Source: Natrialbaceae archaeon Tc-Br11_E2g1
GTDB lineage: Archaea > Halobacteriota > Halobacteria > Halobacteriales > Natrialbaceae
Assembly: GCA_001564255.1 (NCBI GenBank)
Contig: LKNC01000024.1
Coordinates: 1 to 16,196, forward strand
DNA length: 16,196 nucleotides
Reading direction: 5' to 3'
The position numbers and the translations under genes were made by a program. Shown here one piece after another: positions 1 through 7,212 of this stretch (position 1 is the first letter of the stretch; each line of letters opens with the position of its first letter). The notes beneath the pieces were generated by a model. That model ran no database searches. It was not told where the DNA came from and saw only the letters and a program-made list of their open reading frames with translations.

Positions 1-762
1 AAGACCCTAGAGGACGACGACTGGCAGGCCCAGGGGGCGATGACCTACCTCTACCGGCGCGGGTTCGACGTCTACGAGATCGACTCGATCCTCTCTGCCG
101 GCGCGTTAGGGCGGGCCGAGAACCGTCGTCTGGTTCCGACCCGGTGGTCGATCACGGCCGTCGACGACACGATCGGTCAGTTCCTGCGCGGGCGGATCCG
201 AAACGAACCGAGCATCGACGAGGTGCAGGTGTGGGCAAACGAGTACATGGGCAATCGCTACTGGATCGTCCTCGCACCCGGCAGCTGGGAGTTCGAACTC
301 GTCGAGATCAAAGCCCCGGGCAGCATCTGGAACCCCGACCCCCACGGCGACGTCTGGATGGCCGCCGCCTCGGAGGGTTACGAGGGCCGGACGGGCTACG
401 TCGAGGAGACCGCCGGAGCGTACTACGCTGCCCGGCTCGGAGTCTTAGAGCATCTGGAATCGATCGGCCGACAGGCGAAGTGTCTCGTCCTCCGGGAGGT
501 CAGTGACGACTACTGGGCACCCGTCGGCGTCTGGCAGGTTCGAGAGAGCGTGCGTAACGCCTTCGACGGGGTTCCCGGGAGCGGGCGCGACCGGGAACTC
601 GGCGAGCGTGAATCGCTCGCGGGTGAGTTCGGGGAAGCGGAGACGTTCCACGGTGCTGTTCGGGCAGTTTCGACGGAGCTTCCGGTCGGCATAGATCGTC
701 TGCGTCGGAAATCGGAGCTGGCTGCGGGCGTGCAGTCGAACCTCGACGCGTTTCGCTCGTAG
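1..762 (+). CDS. nreA: Nre-family DNA repair protein, 5'-truncated by the window edge
   Basis: The frame is open from base 1 and ends at TAG 760-762, giving 253 visible residues. The gene starts upstream of the window, and the full family is about 400 residues. Visible residues 44-59 read LVPTRWSITAVDDTIG, the strongly conserved core of the archaeal Nre proteins (DUF650/DUF651). Visible residues 245-251 are QSNLDAF, two residues from the C-terminus, a good PCNA-interacting (PIP) box. Family knowledge: haloarchaeal NreA works with PCNA and the UvrABC pathway in repair of DNA damage such as mitomycin C lesions. The biochemical activity is not settled. The neighbour is rfcL, the PCNA loader subunit, which fits a replication/repair setting. 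The ATG at 40 is internal, not the start. The family call is firm; the choice of NreA over a paralogue is less sure. Confidence 0.88.
   Translation, partial: KTLEDDDWQAQGAMTYLYRRGFDVYEIDSILSAGALGRAENRRLVPTRWSITAVDDTIGQFLRGRIRNEPSIDEVQVWANEYMGNRYWIVLAPGSWEFELVEIKAPGSIWNPDPHGDVWMAAASEGYEGRTGYVEETAGAYYAARLGVLEHLESIGRQAKCLVLREVSDDYWAPVGVWQVRESVRNAFDGVPGSGRDRELGERESLAGEFGEAETFHGAVRAVSTELPVGIDRLRRKSELAAGVQSNLDAFRS
733..759 (+). other. C-terminal PIP box of the Nre protein
   Basis: These bases encode QSNLDAFRS, the last nine residues. The pattern Q-x-x-L-x-x-F at the extreme C-terminus is the archaeal PCNA-binding motif. PCNA binding is inferred from the motif and from what is known of haloarchaeal NreA. 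Confidence 0.7.
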
Positions 763-773
763 CGGCGAGCGAA
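752..773 (+). terminator. Hairpin overlapping the nre stop codon
   Basis: TTCGCTCG (752-759) and CGAGCGAA (766-773) form a perfect 8-bp stem around a 6-base loop that contains the TAG stop codon. It could help end nre transcription ahead of the separate rfcL promoter. There is no strong T-tract after it, so a terminator role is only possible. GCGAGCGAAGCGAGC is also a short self-similar sequence that is easily formed in haloarchaeal DNA. Confidence 0.3.
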
Positions 774-793
774 GCGAGCCGTTCTCCGCAACC

Positions 794-800
794 ACTAAAC
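794..800 (+). promoter_or_regulatory. TATA-like element for rfcL
   Basis: ACTAAAC stands out as A-rich in GC-rich surroundings and is centred about 27 bases before the ATG at 825. That is the spacing expected for a leaderless haloarchaeal transcript. Confidence 0.35.
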
Positions 801-824
801 GCGGCTCACCCCAACCACGTTCCA

Positions 825-2252
825 ATGAGCGACTGGACCGAGAAGTACCGCCCGTCGACGCTGTCGGAGGTGCGGGGGAACGACAAGGCCCGCGATCAGT
901 TACGGGAGTGGGCAAAGACCTGGGACGACCACCGCAAGGCGGTCATCGTCCACGGGAGCCCGGGGGTCGGCAAGACCTCGGCGGCCCACGCACTCGCCAG
1001 TGACGTGGGCTGGCCGGTGATGGAACTCAATGCGAGTGACGATCGGAAAGCCGACGTGATCCAGCGGGTCGCCGGCGAAGCCGCCAAAAGCGGGACCTTG
1101 ACTGGTGGCGAGGCGGGCCGGCGACTGGTAATCCTAGACGAGGCCGACAACTTTCACGGTTCCGCGGATTACGGGGGCTCGAGGGAAGTCACGAAGGTCG
1201 TGAAAACGGCGAGCCAGCCGATGGTGCTCGTGGCAAACGAGTTTTACGACATGAGCCAGTCGCTTCGCAACGCCTGTGAGACGATCGAGTTCCGGGACGT
1301 CTCCGCCCGATCGATCGTTCCCGTGTTGCGTGATATCTGTCGTCGGGAGGGCATCGAGTTCGACGAGGAGGCCCTCCGGAAGATCGCCGACGCGACCTCG
1401 GGGGACCTGCGCTCGGCGGTCAACGACCTCCAGGCGGTCGCCGAGGACGCGGAGACGTTGACCGTCGACGACGTCGTCACCGGCGAACGCGATCGAACCG
1501 AGGGGATCTTCGAGTTCCTCGACGCCCTGATCAAAGAAGAAGACGCCGAGGGGGCCCTGCGGGCCTCCTATGACGTAGACGAGACGCCCGACGAGATGCT
1601 CAACTGGATCGAGGACAACGTCCCGAAAGACTACAATGGGGCGGAACTGGCGGATGCCTACGGCTTTCTCGCCAACGCCGACCGCTGGCTCGGCCGGGTG
1701 CGGGCCACACAGGACTACTCGTTCTGGCGATACGCCTCCGACAACATGACCGCGGGCGTTGCCGCCTCCCGCCGGGAGCCCAAAGGCGGCTGGACACGCT
1801 ACGGTCCCCCGAGTTACTGGTCGAAACTCGGCCGCACTCGAGGGACCAGAGACACCCGCGATTCGATCGCCGAACGGATCGCCGAGCGCGAGGGGACGAG
1901 CGTCTCGACTGCCCGCCGGGAGCTCCTCCCCTATCTCTCGGAGATGACCCACCACTGTCGAAACCGTGATCTGACCGTCCGGACGGCCGCCGCCTACGAG
2001 TTAGACGAAAAGGAGGTCTCTTTCGTCACCGGCAGTGGTGCGGACACGAAAAAAGTCGCATCGATCGTCGAGGACGCCGAGGAACGAACCGCCGAGGAAG
2101 TCGTCGAACACTCCGGGAACGCCTTCTTCGAGTCCGACGAATCGAAGCCCCCCGAAACCGACAAGCACGAACAGGTGACGACCGACCCCTCGAGTCCCGA
2201 CGACGACGGTGACACGGACGACGGACAGTCGGGGCTGTCCGATTTCGTGTGA
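825..2252 (+). CDS. rfcL: Replication factor C large subunit (clamp loader)
   Basis: This 475-residue AAA+ ATPase is the large subunit of archaeal RFC, which opens the PCNA ring and loads it onto primer-template DNA. The N-terminus WTEKYRP is the RFC box. Walker A is GSPGVGKT at residues 44-51. Walker B is VILDEAD around 102-108. The sensor-2-type helix GDLRSAVNDLQ starts near residue 193. Residues about 430-466 form an acidic, Ser/Thr-rich linker, and the protein ends in QSGLSDFV (468-475), a PIP box. The length is normal for haloarchaea and no intein interrupts the P-loop. The start is fixed by the RFC box and the TATA-like element at 794-800. The upstream nre gene also encodes a C-terminal PIP box. 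The identification is secure. Confidence 0.97.
   Translation: MSDWTEKYRPSTLSEVRGNDKARDQLREWAKTWDDHRKAVIVHGSPGVGKTSAAHALASDVGWPVMELNASDDRKADVIQRVAGEAAKSGTLTGGEAGRRLVILDEADNFHGSADYGGSREVTKVVKTASQPMVLVANEFYDMSQSLRNACETIEFRDVSARSIVPVLRDICRREGIEFDEEALRKIADATSGDLRSAVNDLQAVAEDAETLTVDDVVTGERDRTEGIFEFLDALIKEEDAEGALRASYDVDETPDEMLNWIEDNVPKDYNGAELADAYGFLANADRWLGRVRATQDYSFWRYASDNMTAGVAASRREPKGGWTRYGPPSYWSKLGRTRGTRDTRDSIAERIAEREGTSVSTARRELLPYLSEMTHHCRNRDLTVRTAAAYELDEKEVSFVTGSGADTKKVASIVEDAEERTAEEVVEHSGNAFFESDESKPPETDKHEQVTTDPSSPDDDGDTDDGQSGLSDFV
2226..2249 (+). other. C-terminal PIP box of RfcL
   Basis: These bases encode QSGLSDFV, the last eight residues. The Q-x-x-L-x-x-F pattern is what archaeal RfcL uses to contact PCNA. 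It follows a disordered acidic linker, as is usual in this family. Confidence 0.75.
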
Positions 2253-2337
2253 CCGTCGGAGACACGACCGACATGAAACGACGTATACACGACGTTGAGG
2301 CGAGAGCCCACAGCGAGGCGCTTGCCCTCACCGGAAC

Positions 2338-3861
2338 ATGACGACGACGGTCCTCATCGCCGGGACGGCCAGTCACGTCGGCAAGTCGACGATCGCCGCC
2401 GGGCTCTGTCGGCTGCTCTCCGACCGCGGCGTCGCCGTCGCACCGTACAAAGCCCAGAACATGAGCAACAACGCCCGCGTGGTGGCCCGTCCCGACGTCG
2501 ACGAGGACGGGACGGGCGGCGAGTGGGGGGAGATCGGCGTCTCCCAGTTCGTCCAGGCCCGCGCCGCGTCGGTGACGCCGACGACCGACTGTAACCCCGT
2601 CCTGTTGAAACCCCGAGGGGACGGTGAGAGCCAGCTCGTGATCCAGGGACGACCCCTCGATCACTACACTGTAGGCACCTACTACGACGAACACTGGGAA
2701 AGAGCGTGCGAGGCCGCCGAACGGTCCTACCGACGACTCGCCGAGGCCAACGACGTCGTGATCGCCGAGGGTGCGGGCTCGATCGGGGAGATCAACCTCC
2801 ACGACCGTGATCTGGCGAACGTCGAAACCGCCCGCTTTGCCGACGCCGAGATCCTCCTGGTCGTCGACATCGAACGCGGCGGTGCCTTCGCCAGCCTCTA
2901 TGGCACCCTCGAGTTACTGCCCGGGGATCTCCGCGAGCGGGTCGTCGGCGCGGTCATCACGAAGTTCCGCGGCGATCCGACCTTGCTCGAGCCCGGCATC
3001 GAGGAGATCGAGGCCCGCACCGACGTGCCGATCCTCGGCGTCGTTCCCTACGACGATCCCGGCCTTCCCGAAGAGGACAGCGTCGCCCTCCCCGCGGCGA
3101 GCGAGCGCGTGACCGAAGGCGAGGACGGCGTTCCCGACGCCCGGAGCGTGACGATCGCCGTCCCCCGCCTGCCACGGATCTCGAACGCGACGGATCTGGA
3201 GGCCCTCGCCGCGGTCCCCGGAGTCCGACTCGCGTACCTCCCCGTCGAGAGCGGGGACGGCTCACTCTCGGACGTCGACGCCGTCGTGCTCCCGGGGACG
3301 AAGAACACGGTCGACGACCTCCGTGCCCTCCGGGACGGCGGCTTCGGCGACGAGCTGGCCGGCTTCCCTGGCCCCGTCGTCGGCCTCTGTGGAGGGTATC
3401 AGATGCTCGGCGAACGGATCAGGAACGCCGACCTCGAGGGAACCGGCGACAGAGAGACCGTCCCCGGCCTCGAGGTCCTCCCCGTCGAGACGGCCTTCGA
3501 GGCAGACAAGCGTCTCGAACGGACGACAGTCGAGGTCGACGGGACCGGACCGATCGCCGGGGCCACGGGGACGGCCGCGGGCTATGAGATCCACGCCGGC
3601 CGAACGACGGCTCTCGAGGACGTCGCCCGCCCGCTCGAGGCCGAAAGCGCCGCCCGCGGACAGGTGCTTGGAACCTACCTCCACGGGCTGTTCGACAACG
3701 AGAACGTCAGAGAGGCGTTTCTCGACCGTGTGTACGAGTCGGCGGGGAAAACCCGTCCGACCGCCGTCGAGGACGGGGAGTCCGCTTCGCCGTACGACCG
3801 GGCGGCGCGGCTGGTCGCCGACCACGTCGACCTCGAGGGACTCGGGGAACCGTTCGTCTGA
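2338..3861 (+). CDS. cbiP: Cobyric acid synthase (adenosylcobyrate amidation)
   Basis: This 507-residue enzyme of the CobQ/CbiP family amidates side chains b, d, e and g of adenosylcobyrinic a,c-diamide, using glutamine and ATP, in cobalamin synthesis or salvage. The N-terminal dethiobiotin-synthetase-like ATPase domain starts with [10 protein letters not shown] (9-18), a P-loop variant. The C-terminal class I glutamine amidotransferase domain has VVLPGTKNT (316-324), the nucleophile Cys351 in GLCGGYQML, and the motifs GYEIHAG (415-421) and YLHGLFDN (447-454). All expected motifs are intact and the length is normal. The ATG is directly followed by the conserved N-terminal strand, so the start is firm. 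A GTATAC-containing stretch near 2281-2290 could be promoter but lies about 50 bases upstream. No other cobalamin gene is in the window. It faces the RHH gene across a 5-base gap. Confidence 0.95.
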   Translation: MTTTVLIAGTASHVGKSTIAAGLCRLLSDRGVAVAPYKAQNMSNNARVVARPDVDEDGTGGEWGEIGVSQFVQARAASVTPTTDCNPVLLKPRGDGESQLVIQGRPLDHYTVGTYYDEHWERACEAAERSYRRLAEANDVVIAEGAGSIGEINLHDRDLANVETARFADAEILLVVDIERGGAFASLYGTLELLPGDLRERVVGAVITKFRGDPTLLEPGIEEIEARTDVPILGVVPYDDPGLPEEDSVALPAASERVTEGEDGVPDARSVTIAVPRLPRISNATDLEALAAVPGVRLAYLPVESGDGSLSDVDAVVLPGTKNTVDDLRALRDGGFGDELAGFPGPVVGLCGGYQMLGERIRNADLEGTGDRETVPGLEVLPVETAFEADKRLERTTVEVDGTGPIAGATGTAAGYEIHAGRTTALEDVARPLEAESAARGQVLGTYLHGLFDNENVREAFLDRVYESAGKTRPTAVEDGESASPYDRAARLVADHVDLEGLGEPFV

Positions 3862-3866
3862 CTTCC

Positions 3867-4271
3867 TCAGGCTCGCGGACCGGCGGTGGCGCTGTCGCGG
3901 TAGTTCCCGAGCAGTTCCTCCAGGATGAGACACTCCTGGTCTGTCGGCTCGTAGTGGTCGTCGATGAACCGTTCTGCGGCCTCGTAGTCGCCACGGAGGC
4001 CGTGTTTCCGGACGGTGATCACGGCGTCGAGAAAGAAGGTTCCGCCGTCGGCGTCTACCGCTTCGGACTCGGCCCGTCTGTCGATCTCGAGTTCCGATTT
4101 TATCTCCTCGAAGTTGAACGTCTTCACGTCGTGATCGTCGTGGATGAGCGTGAGGACGTACTCCGCCGAGAAGCGATAGAACTCCGATTTGCTCTCGAAC
4201 ATACCGTCTTCGACGAGCGCGTCGATCTCCTCGACGACGACGTCGGGATATCTGACGGTATCTTTTGCCAT
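3867..4271 (-). CDS. Ribbon-helix-helix (CopG/Arc-type) transcriptional regulator
   Basis: The protein has 134 residues. Residues 4-40 (from DTVRYPDVVVEEIDALV through the FESKSEFYRFS helix) match an RHH DNA-binding domain: a short beta strand followed by two helices, binding DNA as a dimer. The rest is an acidic helical region with an ITVRKHGLRGDY segment (85-96) that I cannot assign; it may sense a ligand or mediate oligomerisation. The start at 4271 places the RHH strand at the N-terminus and has a Shine-Dalgarno GAGGAG (4282-4287) with a 10-base spacer. The frame stays open upstream to 4583, but that part lacks protein-like character. The palindrome TGATACTATCA (4307-4317) touches its likely TATA box, suggesting autoregulation. 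The target genes are unknown; the divergent membrane protein gene is a candidate. Confidence 0.82.
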   Translation of the reverse strand: MAKDTVRYPDVVVEEIDALVEDGMFESKSEFYRFSAEYVLTLIHDDHDVKTFNFEEIKSELEIDRRAESEAVDADGGTFFLDAVITVRKHGLRGDYEAAERFIDDHYEPTDQECLILEELLGNYRDSATAGPRA

Positions 4272-4281
4272 ACAGTGGACA

Positions 4282-4287
4282 CTCCTC
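4282..4287 (-). promoter_or_regulatory. Shine-Dalgarno site deciding the RHH gene start
   Basis: GAGGAG on the minus strand lies 10 bases before the ATG at 4271. It supports this start over the longer open frame and implies a leadered transcript, unlike most genes in the window. Confidence 0.5.
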
Positions 4288-4306
4288 GCCGTCCTAATGA
4301 TTGTTG

Positions 4307-4317
4307 TGATACTATCA
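4307..4317. promoter_or_regulatory. Palindrome, candidate operator of the RHH regulator
   Basis: TGATACTATCA is a perfect 11-base palindrome around a central C. It lies between the RHH gene and the divergent membrane protein gene and overlaps the minus-strand TATA-like element by three bases. RHH proteins usually bind short inverted repeats as dimers, so autoregulation is a reasonable inference. There is no direct evidence of binding. Confidence 0.4.
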
Positions 4318-4323
4318 AATAGC
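4315..4323 (-). promoter_or_regulatory. TATA-like element for the RHH gene
   Basis: The minus strand reads GCTATTTGA, centred about 48 bases before the ATG. This would leave a 5' leader of roughly 20 bases holding the Shine-Dalgarno site. The identical 9-mer occurs at 7175-7183 in front of another minus-strand gene. Confidence 0.4.
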
Positions 4324-4433
4324 CTGACAGGAACGACATAGGGTGTCGACGTTCGTATCGAGACTCGAAACGGGAGGAACGTTGAAGGCCTAGTGATGAA
4401 ACCTATCGAGTACGGTCTATCTAGCAGATTGGC

Positions 4434-5075
4434 ATGTATTCGGGACTCCTCATCGACGTCCTCCCCTGGTGGGTCGCAGCACCGTTGACCCAGATCGGTA
4501 TCCTGGTCCTGGGGATGGCACTCGACGAAACGTACGTCAACCGGGCGACGATACTGGCCGGTGCCCTCGCGGTGTACGTCCACACCCTCTACTCCGGGGA
4601 CGTCTCGACCGTCGACTCGGGTATCATGGTCGGGATATACCGTGACGTCGGCTTCGTGGTCGGAGCCTACGGCATCTACGCCTACATCGTCGACGCGTAC
4701 GTCGGCCAGTGGTTTCGCCTGCTCGCGTTCTACGTCTACTCGCCGCTATCGGTGTTGCTGGTCATCGTGACTGCGGGACCGACGGTCTTCGGTTTCGAGG
4801 TCCTGTTCGTCCCCGCGCTCGCACTCGCCGCCTACGGGAACTACGCCCTCGAGTCGTATCTCGACGGTTCGCCGTACTACTACGGGCCCGAGAGTCCGGA
4901 GGAGTTCGAGGAGGCCGTCGACGCAGTCCACGAGGACGACGACGCCGACGACGCCGACACAGAAGAACCCACGGAGGAGGCGGACGAGGCGGGGTTCCTC
5001 GGCCCGGACCCGACAGCCGCCGACGACGACTCGGGTGAACGCGGTATCCTCCCGGAGTTCATGCGCCGGTTGTAA
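4434..5075 (+). CDS. Haloarchaeal membrane protein with acidic C-terminal tail, unknown function
   Basis: I do not recognise a named family in this 213-residue protein. About five hydrophobic segments are visible, near residues 13-30, 38-53, 72-90, 94-114 and 121-138. A Tyr-rich turn (SPYYYGPESPEEF, 146-158) and a very acidic, probably cytoplasmic tail (about 155-200) follow. The last nine residues, ILPEFMRRL, are hydrophobic and basic after the acidic stretch and may be a conserved end motif. The ATG at 4434 starts the hydrophobic protein directly and no better start is visible. It is divergently transcribed from the RHH gene with 162 bases between, so the two may share regulation. Codon use and composition match the neighbours. 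That it is a real gene is well supported; no role is assigned. Confidence 0.8.
   Translation: MYSGLLIDVLPWWVAAPLTQIGILVLGMALDETYVNRATILAGALAVYVHTLYSGDVSTVDSGIMVGIYRDVGFVVGAYGIYAYIVDAYVGQWFRLLAFYVYSPLSVLLVIVTAGPTVFGFEVLFVPALALAAYGNYALESYLDGSPYYYGPESPEEFEEAVDAVHEDDDADDADTEEPTEEADEAGFLGPDPTAADDDSGERGILPEFMRRL
4935..4959 (+). repeat. Short GAC/GCC simple repeat in the acidic tail
   Basis: GACGACGCC is repeated in tandem here, encoding Asp-Asp-Ala units in the acidic tail of the membrane protein. This is a low-complexity coding repeat and could vary in length between strains. Confidence 0.5.
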
Positions 5076-5104
5076 GCCGACGCCGCCCGGAGACGAGTGT
5101 GTCG

Positions 5105-5113
5105 TTTTATTAT
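5105..5113 (+). promoter_or_regulatory. TATA box for the MTH865-family gene
   Basis: TTTTATTAT is centred about 30 bases before the ATG at 5139 in an otherwise GC-rich sequence, consistent with a leaderless transcript. A second A/T patch, TATAAAC at 5121-5127, is too close to the start to serve as the TATA box of a leaderless message. Confidence 0.5.
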
Positions 5114-5138
5114 CTCCCCGTATAAACGTCGACCCGTT

Positions 5139-5390
5139 ATGGTAGACGAAGCGCGACTTCGCGAACAGCTGACCGAGGCGTTCGAGGGTGCGGAGTATCC
5201 GGTCTCGAGTCCGATAGATCTCGTTCCCGCTCTCCCGAACGGGCCGGGGACGACGTTCGAGTCCGGTGAGTTCTCGATGACGGTGATGGAACTGAACGCC
5301 GAACTCTCGGGCGGCGATTTCCCCTACGAGAGCGTCGACGCGTTCGTCGACGACATTATAGCCGAATTGAAAGCCGACGGCCACATCTAG
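5139..5390 (+). CDS. MTH865-family small protein
   Basis: This 83-residue acidic protein resembles the MTH865-like family (PF07747), a small helical fold of unknown function found in methanogens and haloarchaea. Family features visible here are the N-terminal REQLTEAFEGAEYPVSSPIDL segment, an S-G-E-F-S turn before residue 50, and the end DFPYESVDAFVDDII. The ATG at 5139 is preferred over the in-frame ATG at 5097. It matches the family N-terminus (MVDEARLREQL) and lies at the right distance from the TATA box at 5105-5113, whereas the 5097 start precedes that box. The gene seems to be transcribed alone. The family assignment is from memory of the pattern and has good but not certain support. 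Confidence 0.8.
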   Translation: MVDEARLREQLTEAFEGAEYPVSSPIDLVPALPNGPGTTFESGEFSMTVMELNAELSGGDFPYESVDAFVDDIIAELKADGHI

Positions 5391-5550
5391 TGCGTCGGCG
5401 AGCCTGATCGACAGGATCGACGCCGGAGGGGGGGTTCGTCCCCGCGGTCGACGCGTGACGGAGGGCTCGAGATCGCCTCCCTGATACCGATGGCTATGAG
5501 TCGTTATCAGTGTCCGAGCCCGGAATGACATTTAAGTGATAAACCGATCG

Positions 5551-5557
5551 TTTTATT
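5551..5557 (+). promoter_or_regulatory. TATA box for the CBS-domain gene
   Basis: TTTTATT is centred about 28 bases upstream of the ATG at 5582. The surrounding 5525-5610 stretch is clearly richer in A/T than the rest of the window. Confidence 0.5.
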
Positions 5558-5581
5558 CCGGTTGCGGTTGACAGACCAACA

Positions 5582-5989
5582 ATGATAGATATACATGTTG
5601 ACCAAATAATGACCGAGGAGCCGAAAACAGTACAAAAGTCGCAAACGCTCGCTGAGGCCGGCGGTGTCATGCTCGAGGCGGGTATCAAGTCGGTCATCGT
5701 GAGTGGGCCGGATGGCTGTCCAGTTGGAATTCTCACCTCGAGTGACTTTCTGCAGACGGCTGCAGACGGCACCGTACCGACGGAGATGCGTATCGAGGAG
5801 TACATGACACGCGACATCGTCACGACGACGCCGGATACTGCAGTCAACGAGGCCGCAGACCGAATGCTCGAAAACAACATCAGCCACCTCCCGGTCGTCC
5901 GCGACGGCGGTCGGCTGATCGGGATCGTCTCGACGACTGACGTCGCCGCGTACGTATCAGGCACCAGCAAACTCCTGGAAGTGGGGTGA
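5582..5989 (+). CDS. Two-CBS-domain protein
   Basis: The 135-residue protein consists of a tandem CBS pair (Bateman module) and little else. CBS1 runs from about residue 7 to 62, with IMTEEPKTV at its start and PVGILTSSDFL near its end. CBS2 covers about 73-130, with YMTRDIVTTTPDTAV, ISHLPVVRDGGRLIGIVSTTDVA. Stand-alone CBS pairs bind adenosyl ligands such as AMP, ATP or SAM and often regulate a partner; none is evident here. The start is supported by the TATA box 28 bases upstream. The first codons are unusually A/T-rich for this genome. A perfect 10-base tandem duplication (5751-5770) sits at the end of CBS1 without breaking the frame. Function beyond ligand sensing cannot be read from the sequence. 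Confidence 0.92.
   Translation: MIDIHVDQIMTEEPKTVQKSQTLAEAGGVMLEAGIKSVIVSGPDGCPVGILTSSDFLQTAADGTVPTEMRIEEYMTRDIVTTTPDTAVNEAADRMLENNISHLPVVRDGGRLIGIVSTTDVAAYVSGTSKLLEVG
5751..5770 (+). repeat. Perfect 10-base tandem duplication inside the CBS gene
   Basis: TGCAGACGGC occurs twice in direct succession. Ten bases is not a multiple of three, so losing or gaining a copy would shift the frame and truncate CBS2. Confidence 0.9.
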
Positions 5990-6129
5990 CCTCGCAGACG
6001 CCTACGAGTCTCGTGTTTGCAGTCCAACCGTCGACTGGTACGTCCCGTCGGGACGGTAGTCCTCTAGGACCGCCGGCGCTCACGAGGACCCGACTCCGGA
6101 ACGCACCCACAGGACCACGACCGACGGCA

Positions 6130-7128
6130 TCAGTCGCCTTCCTCATCGCGACTCGATTTCCGCAGGATGAACGGGCCGATCGCGAGGGTCCGTTTGGCGA
6201 TCGTCGCGATCCGGAGAACGAAGGCGATCAACAGTAAAAAGGGTGTGACGGCGATCGTCACTCCGCCTGCGACGACCCACACGAGGTGGTCGACACCGAG
6301 TGTGGCCCCGGTCGCGATCCCGGCGTCGAAAAAGAGGAGCATCGACGTCGTGACGACGAGCGCCGGAACGGCGACGTACATCATCGCCCGCGAGAGGTTG
6401 ATCAACTCCCACTGGAAGTACAGGGTTTTGAAGTGCTCGCGGGCGAGTCCGAACAGTTCGAGTGACTCGAGGACGGTATCGAAGGTCTCGTGGGCCCCCT
6501 CGCTGAACTCCTCGGCGTGTTCGCTCTCGATCCGCCTGGCCCGGAAGATCTTCCAGGAGTAGTTGTAATCCAGCACCGGCTCGAGGACCTCGTAGGTGCC
6601 GAATTCGGCTCCCTCGAGTTCACTACAGACCGTGTCCGCGTGGCTCGTCAGGTTCCCGACGAAGTCGTCGACGCGCTCTCTGAGCTGTTGGTCGTGGCTC
6701 CCCCCGACGGCCTCCCGGAACTCGAGGGCGTGATCGCCGGTCGCGTCGACGATCGCTTGCAGGAACGAGGCCGGTTCGGGCGGGGCGATCGGCCCGTCGA
6801 TGACGCCCTCGACGTCGTTGCGAAACTCCATCGATCCGGCGAGACGTTCACGCTGGTCGTCGACCGCACCGAGTTCCTGTGAGAGCACGAGCTGGTTGAT
6901 CGTCACGACCAGCGTCACGCCAGTGATGAGCGCCGTCGTCAGCGCCTGGAAGGCCGCCTGAACCGGTTCGCCAGCCGCCATGAGCTCCCGTAACGCCACC
7001 GGACTGACGACGGCGACGACCACGAGCGTGACGAAGACACCGACCATCAACACGACCGTCACGACCCACCGGTTGGCGTTCAACAGGAACCACAGCTTCC
7101 AGGTCGGATCATCGCTTCGCTCGCTCAT
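6130..7128 (-). CDS. Four-helix haloarchaeal membrane protein, unknown function
   Basis: The 332-residue protein has hydrophobic segments near residues 20-42, 61-82, 249-267 and 281-304. An acidic, mainly helical domain of about 165 residues (83-248) lies between the two pairs, probably on one face of the membrane. It contains DYNYSWKIFRARRIESEH (187-204). The basic-then-acidic end is RKSSRDEEGD. I recognise it only as a conserved-looking haloarchaeal type. The start at 7128 (MSERSDD) has GAGGA (7133-7137) before it and a TATA-like element at 7175-7183, matching the layout of the RHH gene. The ATG at 7149 is an alternative that suits a leaderless message; the ATG at 7185 overlaps the TATA element and is unlikely. 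It is convergent with the CBS gene. Confidence 0.82.
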   Translation of the reverse strand: MSERSDDPTWKLWFLLNANRWVVTVVLMVGVFVTLVVVAVVSPVALRELMAAGEPVQAAFQALTTALITGVTLVVTINQLVLSQELGAVDDQRERLAGSMEFRNDVEGVIDGPIAPPEPASFLQAIVDATGDHALEFREAVGGSHDQQLRERVDDFVGNLTSHADTVCSELEGAEFGTYEVLEPVLDYNYSWKIFRARRIESEHAEEFSEGAHETFDTVLESLELFGLAREHFKTLYFQWELINLSRAMMYVAVPALVVTTSMLLFFDAGIATGATLGVDHLVWVVAGGVTIAVTPFLLLIAFVLRIATIAKRTLAIGPFILRKSSRDEEGD

Positions 7129-7174
7129 CGTGTCCTCTGGCTGGCGCATCCGCCGTGAGATCCCACGCCCACGG

Positions 7175-7183
7175 TCAAATAGC
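7175..7183 (-). promoter_or_regulatory. TATA-like element for the four-helix membrane protein gene
   Basis: The minus strand reads GCTATTTGA, the same 9-mer as at 4315-4323. It is centred 51 bases before the ATG at 7128, or 30 bases before the ATG at 7149, so it supports either start but not 7185. Confidence 0.4.
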
Positions 7184-7212
7184 ACGGCCCGGCCTATGTC
7201 GCGTCCCCTCGA

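Noticed and set aside
1134..1955. A 273-codon minus-strand frame opposite rfcL
   Set aside because: It is a shadow of a highly conserved gene with no independent motif.
4272..4583. N-terminal extension of the RHH protein to 4583
   Set aside because: The extra 104 residues overlap the divergent gene, look non-coding, and would move the RHH strand away from the N-terminus. The Shine-Dalgarno site supports 4271.
5391..5581. Possible RNA gene in the GC-rich gap after the MTH865-family gene
   Set aside because: There is a G-run facing a C-run and some GATCGAC repeats, but no stable extended fold or promoter that would support an RNA call.
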